From Acidobacteriaceae bacterium (lineage in GTDB: Bacteria; Acidobacteriota; Terriglobia; Terriglobales; Acidobacteriaceae): a DNA stretch of 51,800 nt. The DNA is taken from the NCBI GenBank assembly GCA_003131635.1, contig PKVZ01000038.1, forward strand, positions 2,178 through 53,977. Direction: 5' to 3'. Both the position numbers and the translations under genes were made by a program. The notes under the pieces are model-generated. The model was not told the origin of the DNA. It did not search any database and was given only the letters and a program-made list of their open reading frames with translations. Shown in pieces: positions 1-9,029 of this stretch; positions within the stretch are counted from its first letter, which is position 1, and each line of letters starts with the position of its first letter.

Positions 1-177
1 GCGGAGAGCACATCGCACGGGGCCACGGACACGCAGAAGGCAGCGCAGCAGTTGGTGGAAACCTCGGCTGAACTCCGCCGGCTGGTCGAGCAGTTCAAGA
101 TCAACGCCGAGAGCCGCGGGAATATCCACGCCCAAGGCGAGGCGGCACGCACCATGGGGGCACGCGCGGGTTCATAG
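1..177 (+). CDS. C-terminal end of a methyl-accepting chemotaxis protein (partial)
   Basis: The first reading frame of the window is open from base 1 to a TAG at 175-177 and encodes 58 residues. The visible part contains a short amphipathic helix ([20 protein letters not shown]) typical of the end of a chemoreceptor signalling domain, followed by a polar tail. The gene starts outside the window, so ligand-binding, HAMP and hairpin-tip regions cannot be seen. The call rests on this tail and on the cheB and cheR genes that follow directly. Moderate confidence only. Confidence 0.6.
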   Translation, partial: AESTSHGATDTQKAAQQLVETSAELRRLVEQFKINAESRGNIHAQGEAARTMGARAGS

Positions 178-223
178 ATTCGTACAAAACCGGCTGTTGG
201 AGCAGCATATCTGCAATATTGAA

Positions 224-1333
224 ATGAATCCAATTCGTATCCTCGTGGTCGACGATTCCGTGGTGATGCGCAAAGTGTTATGCGAAATCTTGTCGGCAGA
301 TCCGCAAATCGAAGTGGTCGGCACGGCCAGTGACGGACACATCGCTCTGGCAAAAATTGCGCAGCTACATCCGGACCTGGTTACGCTCGACGTCGAGATG
401 CCAGTGCTGAACGGCCTGGAGACGCTGGCCGAACTCCGCAAGGTGGATCGCAAGTTGCCAGTCGTGATGTTCAGCACCCTCACAGAACGGGGGGCGGGAG
501 CGACTCTGGACGCCTTGTCGTTGGGCGCATCCGACTATGCCACCAAGCCCAGCAATACCGGAAGCCCGGCGGCGGCAGTCGCGGCGATTCGGGCCGAATT
601 GATTCCGAAGATCAAAGCGCTATGCGCGCACCGAGTGGGAATGGTTACCTCGTTGCCGCCGCCGCGGGCACCGGCGCCAGTACGAAGGCGCACCCATCGC
701 CGCATTGAAATCGTGACCATCGGCACCTCGACCGGCGGCCCGAACGCGCTGGCGGAAGTGTTGCCTCGGATTCCCAAAGATTTTCCCGTTCCCATCGTTT
801 TGGTGCAACATATGCCACCCATTTTCACACGCCTGCTGGCGGAAAGGCTGGGCTCTCACTCGGCGATTCCGATTCATGAGGGCAGCGCCGGAATCGTTCT
901 TTCTCCGGGACAGGCCTGGATCGCTCCCGGAAATTTTCATATGACGGTCAAGCGCACCGCCGCAGGTTCCCGTCTGGAGTTGAATCAGGACGCGCCGGAA
1001 AATTCCTGCCGTCCCGCGGTGGATGTGCTGTTTCGTTCCGTGGCCGAAATCTACGGGGAAAGTGTGCTGGGCGTGGTCATGACCGGAATGGGCTCCGACG
1101 GCGTGCATGGAGCGCAACGCATCCGCGAGCGCGGCGGCGAGGTTATTATTCAGGACGAAGCTTCCTCCGTGGTCTGGGGCATGCCCGGCTTGGTGCATGC
1201 CGCGGGCCAGGCGGATGCGGTTTATCCGCTCGAGCAGTTGAGCCAGGAAATCACCCGCCGCGTGGTCGAGAGCCGCTCGCCCGCCGCAGCCCCCACTCAG
1301 AGCCAATCTCTTATTCTGGAGCGATCCAAATGA
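224..1333 (+). CDS. cheB: CheB: chemotaxis response regulator protein-glutamate methylesterase
   Basis: CheB removes methyl groups from (and deamidates) glutamate side chains of chemoreceptors when phosphorylated, which resets receptor sensitivity in the cytoplasm. The product is 369 aa from the ATG at 224. Residues 1-120 form a receiver domain: the acidic pair in VVDDS, phospho-acceptor Asp56 in LDVEMP, Thr85 and Lys108. A proline/arginine linker follows. The C-terminal esterase domain has the Ser-His-Asp triad: Ser169 in GTSTGGP, His196 in VQHMPP and Asp292 in [12 protein letters not shown] at 197 in the same frame is possible, but the extra residues are not family-like. The stop overlaps cheR by four bases (ATGA), which implies translational coupling. 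Confidence 0.96.
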   Translation: MNPIRILVVDDSVVMRKVLCEILSADPQIEVVGTASDGHIALAKIAQLHPDLVTLDVEMPVLNGLETLAELRKVDRKLPVVMFSTLTERGAGATLDALSLGASDYATKPSNTGSPAAAVAAIRAELIPKIKALCAHRVGMVTSLPPPRAPAPVRRRTHRRIEIVTIGTSTGGPNALAEVLPRIPKDFPVPIVLVQHMPPIFTRLLAERLGSHSAIPIHEGSAGIVLSPGQAWIAPGNFHMTVKRTAAGSRLELNQDAPENSCRPAVDVLFRSVAEIYGESVLGVVMTGMGSDGVHGAQRIRERGGEVIIQDEASSVVWGMPGLVHAAGQADAVYPLEQLSQEITRRVVESRSPAAAPTQSQSLILERSK

Positions 1334-2226
1334 CGAGCACAATCACCGCGGCGTCCCCTGCCAAGAGTGCCACACCCATCGACCCGGTCTTTCGGCAAAT
1401 TCGCGACCTGGTCTATAAGGTGTGCGGCATTTTTCAACTGGAGGAAAAGCTCTACCTGATGGCGGACGCTTGCGGGAGGCGGATGAAACATCTGTCAGTC
1501 CGCACTCCGCGGGAATATTGGGATCTGTTGACTGCGCACTCCAGCCGGGAGGCTGAACTCCGGCAGTTGCTCAACGAAGTGACGATCGGGGAAACCTGCC
1601 TGTTCCGCAGTCCGCCCCAACTCGACGCTCTGCGAAAAGTGATTCTTCCCGAGCTGGTGCAGGAGAAAACCAAGCAGATCGTCAAAAGGTTGCGCATCTG
1701 GAGCGCAGGCTGCTCCACCGGAGAAGAGCCCTATACCCTGGCCATGAATATGCTCGAGGAAAGCGATCGTCTGCTGAAGGGCTGGACCGTGGAAATCCTC
1801 GCCACCGATTTAAATGACCGCTCCGTCGAAACGGCCAAGGCCGGCGTCTACGGCGACTATGCGCTGCGCGCGACCCCGGAACTCTTCAAACGCAAATACT
1901 TCGTTCAGGTCGACGAGAAGAAACTGGAGGTCCGTCCGGAAGTAAAAAAATTAATCACCTTCAGCCGCCTGAACCTGCAAGACGACTCCCGGATGTTGTT
2001 TATGAAAGGAATGGATTTGATCTTTTGCTGCAACGTCCTCATATATTTTGACGGGCCCTCGAAGGGAAAAGTGGTCAACCATTATTACAGCAATCTCAAT
2101 TTCGGGGGCTATTTCTTTCTGGGAACATCGGAATCGCTTTTGAATCTGAACGACAACTTTCGTCTCGTGCACTTTCCCGGGTCGCTCGCATACTGGAAAC
2201 CATCCTTGAAAAGCGGGAAGCTATGA
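1330..2226 (+). CDS. cheR: CheR: chemotaxis protein methyltransferase
   Basis: CheR transfers methyl groups from S-adenosylmethionine to chemoreceptor glutamates and opposes CheB. The 298-aa product is of normal size. An N-terminal helical domain includes the receptor-contact stretch [12 protein letters not shown] (82-93). The Rossmann methyltransferase domain has the SAM-binding motif [16 protein letters not shown] (124-139), ILATDLN (156-162) and NVLIYF (235-240). The start ATG overlaps the cheB stop and the stop overlaps the next start, so cheB, cheR and the HDOD gene form a coupled unit behind a receptor gene. Confidence 0.96.
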   Translation: MTSTITAASPAKSATPIDPVFRQIRDLVYKVCGIFQLEEKLYLMADACGRRMKHLSVRTPREYWDLLTAHSSREAELRQLLNEVTIGETCLFRSPPQLDALRKVILPELVQEKTKQIVKRLRIWSAGCSTGEEPYTLAMNMLEESDRLLKGWTVEILATDLNDRSVETAKAGVYGDYALRATPELFKRKYFVQVDEKKLEVRPEVKKLITFSRLNLQDDSRMLFMKGMDLIFCCNVLIYFDGPSKGKVVNHYYSNLNFGGYFFLGTSESLLNLNDNFRLVHFPGSLAYWKPSLKSGKL

Positions 2227-3137
2227 ATACATCGGTTAATGCCACAATTCGCAAAGGTGTGGAAGGGATCGAGACCATGCCTTCCATCCCGACAATTTTT
2301 GCGCCGCTACTGGAACTGCTGAACCTGCCTCCGGAACGGGTAAAGTTAGACGAAGTAGTGAAGCTGGTCTCCTACGACAACACCATCGCCGCGCAGTGTT
2401 TGCGGGTGGCTAGCTCTCCCTTGTTTGGCCTGGCGAAGTCACCGGATTCCATCCGGGCGGCGATCATCAGTCTGGGGCTTCGTCGTGTGCAAACCATCCT
2501 TCTCACCTGCTGCCTGGCGGATACCTTTCCCACCAAGGGTTGGCCGTTGGATCCCACCGTCTTCTGGCGGCATTCCCTGGGCTGCGCCATGGTATGCCGT
2601 AAGTTCAGCGAGAAGCTCCATAGCGACGACGGCGACAAAGCATACATGGCCGGGCTGCTGCATGACATTGGCTTCATGGTGAACTGCGTCGCTTTTCCCA
2701 AGGAGTTCGCCAAAGCGGCCGCCTACGCCGCTCAGAAACAGATTGCCTTTGACGAGGCGGAACTGGCTACCATGGGATTCACGCACTGCGAAACCGGACG
2801 CGCGCTAGCCGAGAAATGGCACCTCGGCCCCGATACGGTTCAAGTGATCGCGCACCACCATAGGCCAGAACAAGGGGAGTCCGCTCAGCCCCTGATCGCC
2901 CTGGTGCATTTGAGCGACCTGCTGTGCCGCGTGCGCGGAATGGGCTATGGATACTATGAAGGCCACAAAGTCGATCTAGTGGGCGACCCGGCGTGGGCCA
3001 TTCTCCTGCAGGAACATCGCGATCTTGCCAAGATGGACTTGGCGCTGTTTTCCTTTGAACTGGATGAAGCGGTTGAGGAAGTCTCCATTCTGGTATCCAC
3101 TATCTTCGGAGGAGCCCAGCGGGAAACGAAGAAATAG
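2223..3137 (+). CDS. HDOD domain signalling protein
   Basis: This 304-aa protein carries an HDOD domain, a degenerate HD-type fold common in bacterial signalling proteins. Visible landmarks are SSPLFGL followed by a helical region, HSLGCAMVCRKF, the HD-like LLHDIG around residue 146 and a downstream HHHRPEQGE stretch. Most HDOD proteins have no proven enzymatic activity and act in gene control or cyclic-dinucleotide networks, so no reaction is assigned. It starts within the end of cheR (ATGA overlap), so it is probably made together with CheB and CheR and may link chemosensory signalling to motility or second messengers (inference). Confidence 0.85.
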   Translation: MNTSVNATIRKGVEGIETMPSIPTIFAPLLELLNLPPERVKLDEVVKLVSYDNTIAAQCLRVASSPLFGLAKSPDSIRAAIISLGLRRVQTILLTCCLADTFPTKGWPLDPTVFWRHSLGCAMVCRKFSEKLHSDDGDKAYMAGLLHDIGFMVNCVAFPKEFAKAAAYAAQKQIAFDEAELATMGFTHCETGRALAEKWHLGPDTVQVIAHHHRPEQGESAQPLIALVHLSDLLCRVRGMGYGYYEGHKVDLVGDPAWAILLQEHRDLAKMDLALFSFELDEAVEEVSILVSTIFGGAQRETKK

Positions 3138-3274
3138 GGTTCGTCGCTCTCGGCGGCGCTCGAACACGGCTTAATGAATACCGCCAAACCCCCGCGATCA
3201 CCGCCACACCTCGCCCCCTCGGAGGCGGAGCTTGATGCACCCTGATCGGTCGACAGAGATGAAACCCTAAGGTG

Positions 3275-5158
3275 TCAAGGATAGCTCACTACCGTGACCG
3301 GAACATCCGGGTTGGCGATGGTCGACGGGCCTCCTGTGTTGTCGATCACATTCAGGATGCCACCGAACCCAGCGGTGGAGAGAAAGACCGTGAGCAGATC
3401 ATTCATGCTCGCTGGCGCGAGGGTAGTGGGAACCTCAAACGCATTTGCAGCATAGATTTTTACGCCCTGATCAAAAAAGCTGTAGCTGCCGAGGCCGTAC
3501 CCCTTGAAGCTGGTTACATTTTCTGTAACTTTAAATGCTGCCCAGCCGTCGACACCGGGAGCCTCCATCCATGCCGCCTGACTGGGCGGATCGTAAGGCA
3601 TCTCGTTTTGGAAGAAGATGTCCGTGCCGCCATTGCCGGTCCAGATCACCTCGTACTGCTGGTAATGCTCAACGAAAAGGCCGTAGGCGGTCACGTTGTT
3701 GCCGGTGACGATCAGGCCAGTGTCGGCGGTGTTGTCGGTCCAACCGACGCCGTTGCCGTGGTCGGCGCGCCAGGCCCAGATGTCATCCAGGATGGTGTTG
3801 TTGCTGCCGACGGAAAGGCTAACGTTGGCCTGGCCCGGCTCCGCGCCGCCAATCCGGAAAAAGACATCCTGCAGCGCAGAGGGGTCAGAGCTGGAACTTG
3901 GGCCGAGCGGAGTTCCGAACTGCAGAAGCAGAGGAGAGTTCGGAATTCCGGCGTCGAAAATCATTCCTGAAACCATTACGCCTTGTGCAGGAAGGACGAT
4001 CATCGACACGATTCCGTTCTCCGGAATCAGAGTGGGGAAACCGATTCCGAGCACTACCGTATCGGGACGTGTGACCAACAGAGTCTGATTCAGGTTATAG
4101 ATACCCGGAGTAAGTATGAGGTTCTTGCCTAAGAATAACTGTGCGTTGATTTGCGTCGCGGAGTTCGTCGGCTGCGCAATAAAGAACTGCGAGATTGGGA
4201 TGGACGAGCCTGGCGTCTGGCCGTTGGCCCATGTTGTACCGGCGGAATTGAACTGCACAGAAGGGACGAAGACGTTGTAGTTGCCGTTGGAGTCAATGTA
4301 CACATAGGGCTCTTCGCGGGTTACCGGACTGGTTGCGAGCGTGGTGTATGGTCCGCTGCACGAATCTTGGGGGAAACACTGGGCAGGCGCGCCCACGACG
4401 CCGGAGAAGACCTGATTCCAGACGCCGTTGGTCCAGCCATCGATCTGGCTGTTCCGAGTGATCCATTGCTGCTGGGATCCACTGACGATGGTGCCGCCCT
4501 CGAACTCTGAATCGGCGATGAAGCCGCCGCTCGCATAGGATGGGCCGGTGCAATAATCCATAAGGGTGGCGGCCCCGTTCACCAGCACCCGGCGAATGGG
4601 CGCAGCTTGTGAGACCGCCCAGAACTCGCCGGTGTAGCAACCAAAGGTTGGATTGGATACGTTGATGGTCAGGTTCGACAAGGATCGCCAGAAATTATCG
4701 GAAGCGACGCAGCTGCCACCGGTGCACTGGTTGTACACGTCAATGGAGCCGTTGATGACAACATCGTTCGGAGACTGGCCGAGGCCCGCCACAGTGGTGT
4801 AGTAGCCGACTTGAAAATTTAAGGGGGTGGCGCTCGATCCGTAGGTGCCGGGCTCAAACAGCAACGCATAGCGCTGGGTACCGAACTGGTTGGGGACTTG
4901 TTGGGTCGCCACGGCGTCGACGGTTTCCTGGATTTGGCTCAGCGGCATGTTGGGAGTGAATATATAAACGTTCGGGCCGAAATTGATTTGGCTCGACACT
5001 TTTGCAGCCCTGGAGAACGGAGCCCGCGCCGATGATGCTGTGACGAAAGCAGCGATCATCGCGACTCCACTTACAAGATGCAGGAGCATTCGCTTCCGAT
5101 CAGTCAGGGCGAGCAGATACCGAGCAACCAAAGACCGGATCCAATGTGTGTATGACAT
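3275..5158 (-). CDS. Secreted right-handed beta-helix (pectin-lyase-fold) protein
   Basis: This is a 627-aa protein starting at the ATG at 5158, chosen because a strong AGGAGG ribosome-binding site lies just upstream (near 5168). The frame is open further upstream, but that part is not protein-like. The N-terminus has a basic stretch, a hydrophobic segment (HLVSGVAMIAAFVTASSARA) and a signal-peptidase-like site, so export is expected. The mature part is rich in N, G, T and S with repeated short strands (VVINGSIDVYN, NLTINVSN, NTILDDIWAW, GLIVTGNNVTAYG), typical of parallel beta-helix proteins related to glycoside hydrolase/lyase folds. Catalytic residues cannot be assigned. It is transcribed alone and convergently with the HDOD gene. 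Confidence 0.7.
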   Translation of the reverse strand: MSYTHWIRSLVARYLLALTDRKRMLLHLVSGVAMIAAFVTASSARAPFSRAAKVSSQINFGPNVYIFTPNMPLSQIQETVDAVATQQVPNQFGTQRYALLFEPGTYGSSATPLNFQVGYYTTVAGLGQSPNDVVINGSIDVYNQCTGGSCVASDNFWRSLSNLTINVSNPTFGCYTGEFWAVSQAAPIRRVLVNGAATLMDYCTGPSYASGGFIADSEFEGGTIVSGSQQQWITRNSQIDGWTNGVWNQVFSGVVGAPAQCFPQDSCSGPYTTLATSPVTREEPYVYIDSNGNYNVFVPSVQFNSAGTTWANGQTPGSSIPISQFFIAQPTNSATQINAQLFLGKNLILTPGIYNLNQTLLVTRPDTVVLGIGFPTLIPENGIVSMIVLPAQGVMVSGMIFDAGIPNSPLLLQFGTPLGPSSSSDPSALQDVFFRIGGAEPGQANVSLSVGSNNTILDDIWAWRADHGNGVGWTDNTADTGLIVTGNNVTAYGLFVEHYQQYEVIWTGNGGTDIFFQNEMPYDPPSQAAWMEAPGVDGWAAFKVTENVTSFKGYGLGSYSFFDQGVKIYAANAFEVPTTLAPASMNDLLTVFLSTAGFGGILNVIDNTGGPSTIANPDVPVTVVSYP

Positions 5159-6085
5159 CGTGTTTTCCTCCTTATTCCCACCGAGTTGAAAATGCCTGAC
5201 CGAGTTGCAGGGATACCCCCTTGGAATTAACCCAACGGCCACGCGAGACGACACATTGGGAAGGCAGTCGTTGCAGAGGCCGGAGGACCACGAGAGATGC
5301 TGGTTACTTTACAACGATCCTCGCCGTTTTTTAGTGCGGCAGGCTCTTTTGTTCGCGATTCGTAACAAGAGTCGGCCCTCGGGCGGAGACCGCCGAATTC
5401 GAGCAGAGCTGTCGAGCGCCGATATTCGGTGAGCGAGAGGGAGGGGATGCAAAGTGAGAGACATGCGTAGCCCAGTGGTACCGAATCATGGTATCCGTTG
5501 GGTTTCTCGATGACCCGTCTCCTGGGTTGAGGTTGAGGATCTCAACCCGGTTTGGGAAGGTTATTTGGAGTCCCGGGAGCAGGCAACGGCTATGCTTGGC
5601 GCGATTTCCCAGAGCTGCCGCAAGTGGGCTTGTTCTTTTACAAAATCCGAAAAAGATGATGCCCGAAGCTTAGGAACGCGAGCGAGGGATACCTTCCCAA
5701 AAACTCAGCCCTGTTCCTGGAAGGGATCTGATCTCACATTGCCTCGTGCTTCGCCGCCTGTCGCGGACTTAGTTTCGTCCGCGGAGCAACAATTCTTCCT
5801 TGCATTGCCGGACTTCACGCAAGACTCGAAGTTGGTACCGGAACTGATCTAAGCCTGGAAACTTTCGGGTGCGGAAGTCGCCGTCACATGGGAAGACCGC
5901 TTTCGGCGCAAGAACCACCAACAGCTGTTTCCCATAACCGTTTCCCATTCGGTCCTACCAACTCATCTCCATTCAATGGCATCCCATATTTTTGCTTGCG
6001 GAAATATCCGTTTTGGGGCCAGATACATCTTCCCGGTTCAATTCGCGATAATGGTCGTGGCTGCAACTAATTAGCCGGCGCGTTT
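5159..6085. other. Long gene-free stretch with two strong hairpins
   Basis: About 930 bases separate the divergent beta-helix and tamA-like genes. Short open frames occur but lack ribosome-binding sites and protein-like composition. Two good hairpins are visible. At 5471-5502 a 12-bp stem with one bulge (CCCAGTGGTACC against GGTATCCGTTGGG) encloses a 7-base loop. At 5524-5548 a perfect 8-bp stem (GGGTTGAG / CTCAACCC) has a 9-base loop. They may be part of a structured RNA or a transcription-stop region. No riboswitch family was recognised. Confidence 0.4.
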
Positions 6086-9025
6086 ATGCGATTGCAAGCA
6101 CTATTCTTTTTACTGTTCATTTCACATGCCGGGGCGGGAGCGCAGGTTTCCTCGATCGGCCCGCAAGCTTTCTATGATGGACAAACTGTCACCGCTATTG
6201 ATCTGATAGCCAATCCACATCGCGATGTGGAACCTCTGCGCGCCTATGTGTCGCAGAAAGCGGGCCAGCCTTATTCCCAGGAGGCTGTCGAGTCCAGCAT
6301 TGCGGTGCTTCAGCAAAGAGGAAACTTCGAAAAAGTTAGTGTCAATGTGGTTCCAGATATTTCAGGTTTGCGGCTGAATTTCATTCTCGAGCCTGCCTAC
6401 TATCTGGGTACGGTTGATTTTCAAGAAGTCACAAAAGCGTTTCCCTATATCCGCCTGCTGCAAGTTGCGAATATGCAGGACGAAGATCCTTACGACCAGG
6501 CGCGCGTTCCAGTGGCGGAAGCAGCCTTGGTGCAATTTCTTCATCACAACGGGTATTTTCGTGCGCAAGTTCACACTCAGTCGCACATCGACGATTCGAA
6601 TCAGTTAGTGAATATTACCTTCACCGTGCAAATGGGCCGGCAAGCCCGCATTGGAACGGTAGAACTGAAAGGTCCGGCCGACTATGAGCAAACATGGTTG
6701 CTGCATAAACTACGCTCCCTGCGCGCCAGGCTGACCGGCGCTCTGCTCAAACCTGGCAAGACTTACACCCCAGAACGAATGAAAGCGGCAACGGCGCTGA
6801 TCAAGAAATATCTGGCGCAACAGCATCGCTTGGCCAATAAGGTCGAGGAGACTCCACCGCAATATCACGCTGACACAAATCGTGTGGACGTCGCGTTCAA
6901 GGTGGACATTGGCCCGATGGTTGTTGTTCGCACTACGGGCGCTCGTCTTTCTGCGATTCCATTTATGTCGGCGCGGGAAATGAAGAAGCTTATTCCAATT
7001 TACTCCGAGGGTACTGTGGATTCAGACCTGGTGCAGGAAGGCGAGCGAAATCTCACGGACTATTTTCAGAACAAGGGATTCTACGACGCAAAGGTGACCA
7101 CGGATTTGCAGCGGCAGCCCGATCGCACTTTACTCGTATATAAAATTGATCGCGGAGCCAAACACAAGGTAGATCGCATATCGTTTCACGGAAATTACGG
7201 AATACGTGCGAAAGAGTTGGGGGCTCTCGTCGCGGTCAAACGCTCGCACATCTGGTCGCACGGCAGCATTAGCCAAAAGCTCTTGAAACAAAGCACGGAC
7301 AATCTGTTGGCGTTCTATCGTGACAAAGGTTACGAAGACGGCAAAGTCGTTGCGCAGGTAACGGATCACGAGCCCAAGATCGATATTGCTTTTGAAATTG
7401 ATGAGGGCATCCAAACCCTCGTCGATCATGTTCAAGTAACGGGGAACCGCAGTCTCTCTGAGAAACAACTGACAGCGCCAAAAGGTTTCGAAATAAAATC
7501 CGGCACGCCATTCTCGGGCCGGCGCCTGGCAGACGATCGCAATCGAATCTCCGCCACTTATCTGGACCGCGGCTATCTCAATGTGGAAGTAAAGACAACG
7601 GTAAGCCGCCACCCGAACGATCCTCATCGCGTGGACGTCGCTTATGCGATCAGCGAGCAACAAATGGTCCGAGTGGACAAGGTGGTTTACCTAGGACAAA
7701 AGCATACCCGGCTTTCTCTGATCAAGAAAACGGCAAACCTGCCTCCCGAGGCTCCGATGGACAGAAGTCGACTGCTGGCAGCGGAAACCCGCCTGTACAA
7801 CCTGAACATTTTCGATTGGTCCAGCGTCGGCCCAAGGAAACCGATTACGGATCAGACCGAAGAAGACACGCTGGTAAAAGTGCACGAAGCCAAGCGCAAC
7901 GAAATTATCTACGGCTTCGGATTCGAGGTCTCGCATCGCGGAGGAAACGTTCCCACGGGTACAGTCGCCGTACCCGGACTTCCCACAGTTGGGCTGGGCA
8001 ATAACCAGATTGCGCCCAGTCAATCCACCTTCGCCAGCCCACTGGGTTCGATCGAATTCACACGCCGGAATATGCGGGGAGTGGGCGAAACCGCAAGCGG
8101 TTCGGTATTGCTCTCACGCCTGGATCAGCGAGCGCTCACCAGCTATTTGCAGCCGCACTTTTTTGGCTCGGAATGGAGTTCTCTGGCCAGTTTTTCGCTT
8201 GAGCGAACGACGGAGAATCCACTTTTTGCGGCGAGTCTCGGAGACTTGGCATTTCAGGTTGAGAGACTTCTGAATCGAAAAACCAATACGCGGCTCCAGT
8301 TGCGCTACGATTTTAACAAGACGGTGCTGGCGCACTTGCTGGTTCCGGGCCTGGTGTTGCCCCAGGACCAAAACATTCACCTGTCCACGTTGTCCGGCAC
8401 TCTCATCCGCGACACGCGCGATAAGCCTCTGGATGCGCATCGTGGGGTCATTGCGACCCTGAATTTGAGCTTTACTCCGGCCGCGCTTGGATCGAGCGCA
8501 ACTTTCGCAAGAGTTTTTGGACAATACGCTTTTTACAAACCATTCCACGGCGTGGTGTTCGCAAACAGCTTGCGGCTGGGGTTGGCGAAGGCGCTTGAGG
8601 GAAGTTTTGTCCCCACCAGTCAGCTTTATTTCTCCGGAGGTGGAACGTCGCTGCGCGGATTCCCAATCGACGAGGCCGGCCCGCAGCGCCTGGTTCCCTT
8701 CTGCAATGTTTTGCAGAATCAGTCCGGGTGCGTGAACGTCACAGTGCCGGTCGGCGGAACCCAGTTGTTCATCCTCAATTCCGAAGTACGCTTTCCGCTC
8801 CGGCTGATGAAAAATCTTGGAGGCGTTGTTTTTTATGACGGGGGAAACGTTTACAGTGCGATAAACTTCAATAACTTCGCGAGAAACTACACAAACACAG
8901 TTGGAATTGGATTACGCTACAACACACCGATCGGGCCTATTCGCATCGATTTGGGCCACAACTTAAACCCTGTTCCGGGCATCAATCCTACAGAGTACTT
9001 CATCACTCTGGGGCAGGCATTTTAA
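6086..9025 (+). CDS. TamA/BamA-family outer-membrane assembly factor (Omp85)
   Basis: This 979-aa Omp85-family protein has a signal peptide (MRLQALFFLLFISHAGAGAQ), a long periplasmic region of consecutive POTRA-like repeats up to about residue 590, and a C-terminal surface-antigen beta-barrel ending in Phe (YFITLGQAF), as outer-membrane barrel proteins do. POTRA signatures such as FHGNYGIRAKEL and VTGNRSLSEKQL recur. Family members insert beta-barrels or autotransporter-like proteins into the outer membrane. A tamB-like gene starts four bases after the stop, which favours a TamA role in a TamA-TamB module over the essential BamA. More POTRA units appear to be present than the three of classical TamA, so BamA-like ancestry cannot be excluded. 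Confidence 0.9.
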   Translation: MRLQALFFLLFISHAGAGAQVSSIGPQAFYDGQTVTAIDLIANPHRDVEPLRAYVSQKAGQPYSQEAVESSIAVLQQRGNFEKVSVNVVPDISGLRLNFILEPAYYLGTVDFQEVTKAFPYIRLLQVANMQDEDPYDQARVPVAEAALVQFLHHNGYFRAQVHTQSHIDDSNQLVNITFTVQMGRQARIGTVELKGPADYEQTWLLHKLRSLRARLTGALLKPGKTYTPERMKAATALIKKYLAQQHRLANKVEETPPQYHADTNRVDVAFKVDIGPMVVVRTTGARLSAIPFMSAREMKKLIPIYSEGTVDSDLVQEGERNLTDYFQNKGFYDAKVTTDLQRQPDRTLLVYKIDRGAKHKVDRISFHGNYGIRAKELGALVAVKRSHIWSHGSISQKLLKQSTDNLLAFYRDKGYEDGKVVAQVTDHEPKIDIAFEIDEGIQTLVDHVQVTGNRSLSEKQLTAPKGFEIKSGTPFSGRRLADDRNRISATYLDRGYLNVEVKTTVSRHPNDPHRVDVAYAISEQQMVRVDKVVYLGQKHTRLSLIKKTANLPPEAPMDRSRLLAAETRLYNLNIFDWSSVGPRKPITDQTEEDTLVKVHEAKRNEIIYGFGFEVSHRGGNVPTGTVAVPGLPTVGLGNNQIAPSQSTFASPLGSIEFTRRNMRGVGETASGSVLLSRLDQRALTSYLQPHFFGSEWSSLASFSLERTTENPLFAASLGDLAFQVERLLNRKTNTRLQLRYDFNKTVLAHLLVPGLVLPQDQNIHLSTLSGTLIRDTRDKPLDAHRGVIATLNLSFTPAALGSSATFARVFGQYAFYKPFHGVVFANSLRLGLAKALEGSFVPTSQLYFSGGGTSLRGFPIDEAGPQRLVPFCNVLQNQSGCVNVTVPVGGTQLFILNSEVRFPLRLMKNLGGVVFYDGGNVYSAINFNNFARNYTNTVGIGLRYNTPIGPIRIDLGHNLNPVPGINPTEYFITLGQAF

Positions 9026-9029
9026 GGCT

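Noticed and set aside
620-1342. Antisense open frame of 240 codons over cheB
   Set aside because: It mirrors the codon structure of a clearly recognisable cheB on the other strand and has no family resemblance or ribosome-binding site.
5455-5525. tRNA-like sequence (TAGCCCAGTGGTA and a T-arm-like GGGTT...GACCC)
   Set aside because: The D-stem and acceptor stem do not pair when aligned to the tRNA frame and the T-loop lacks TTCRA. A box-A-like match alone is not enough.
5565-5852. 95-codon frame upstream of the tamA-like gene
   Set aside because: Composition is not protein-like, no ribosome-binding site and it overlaps other short frames of equal quality.
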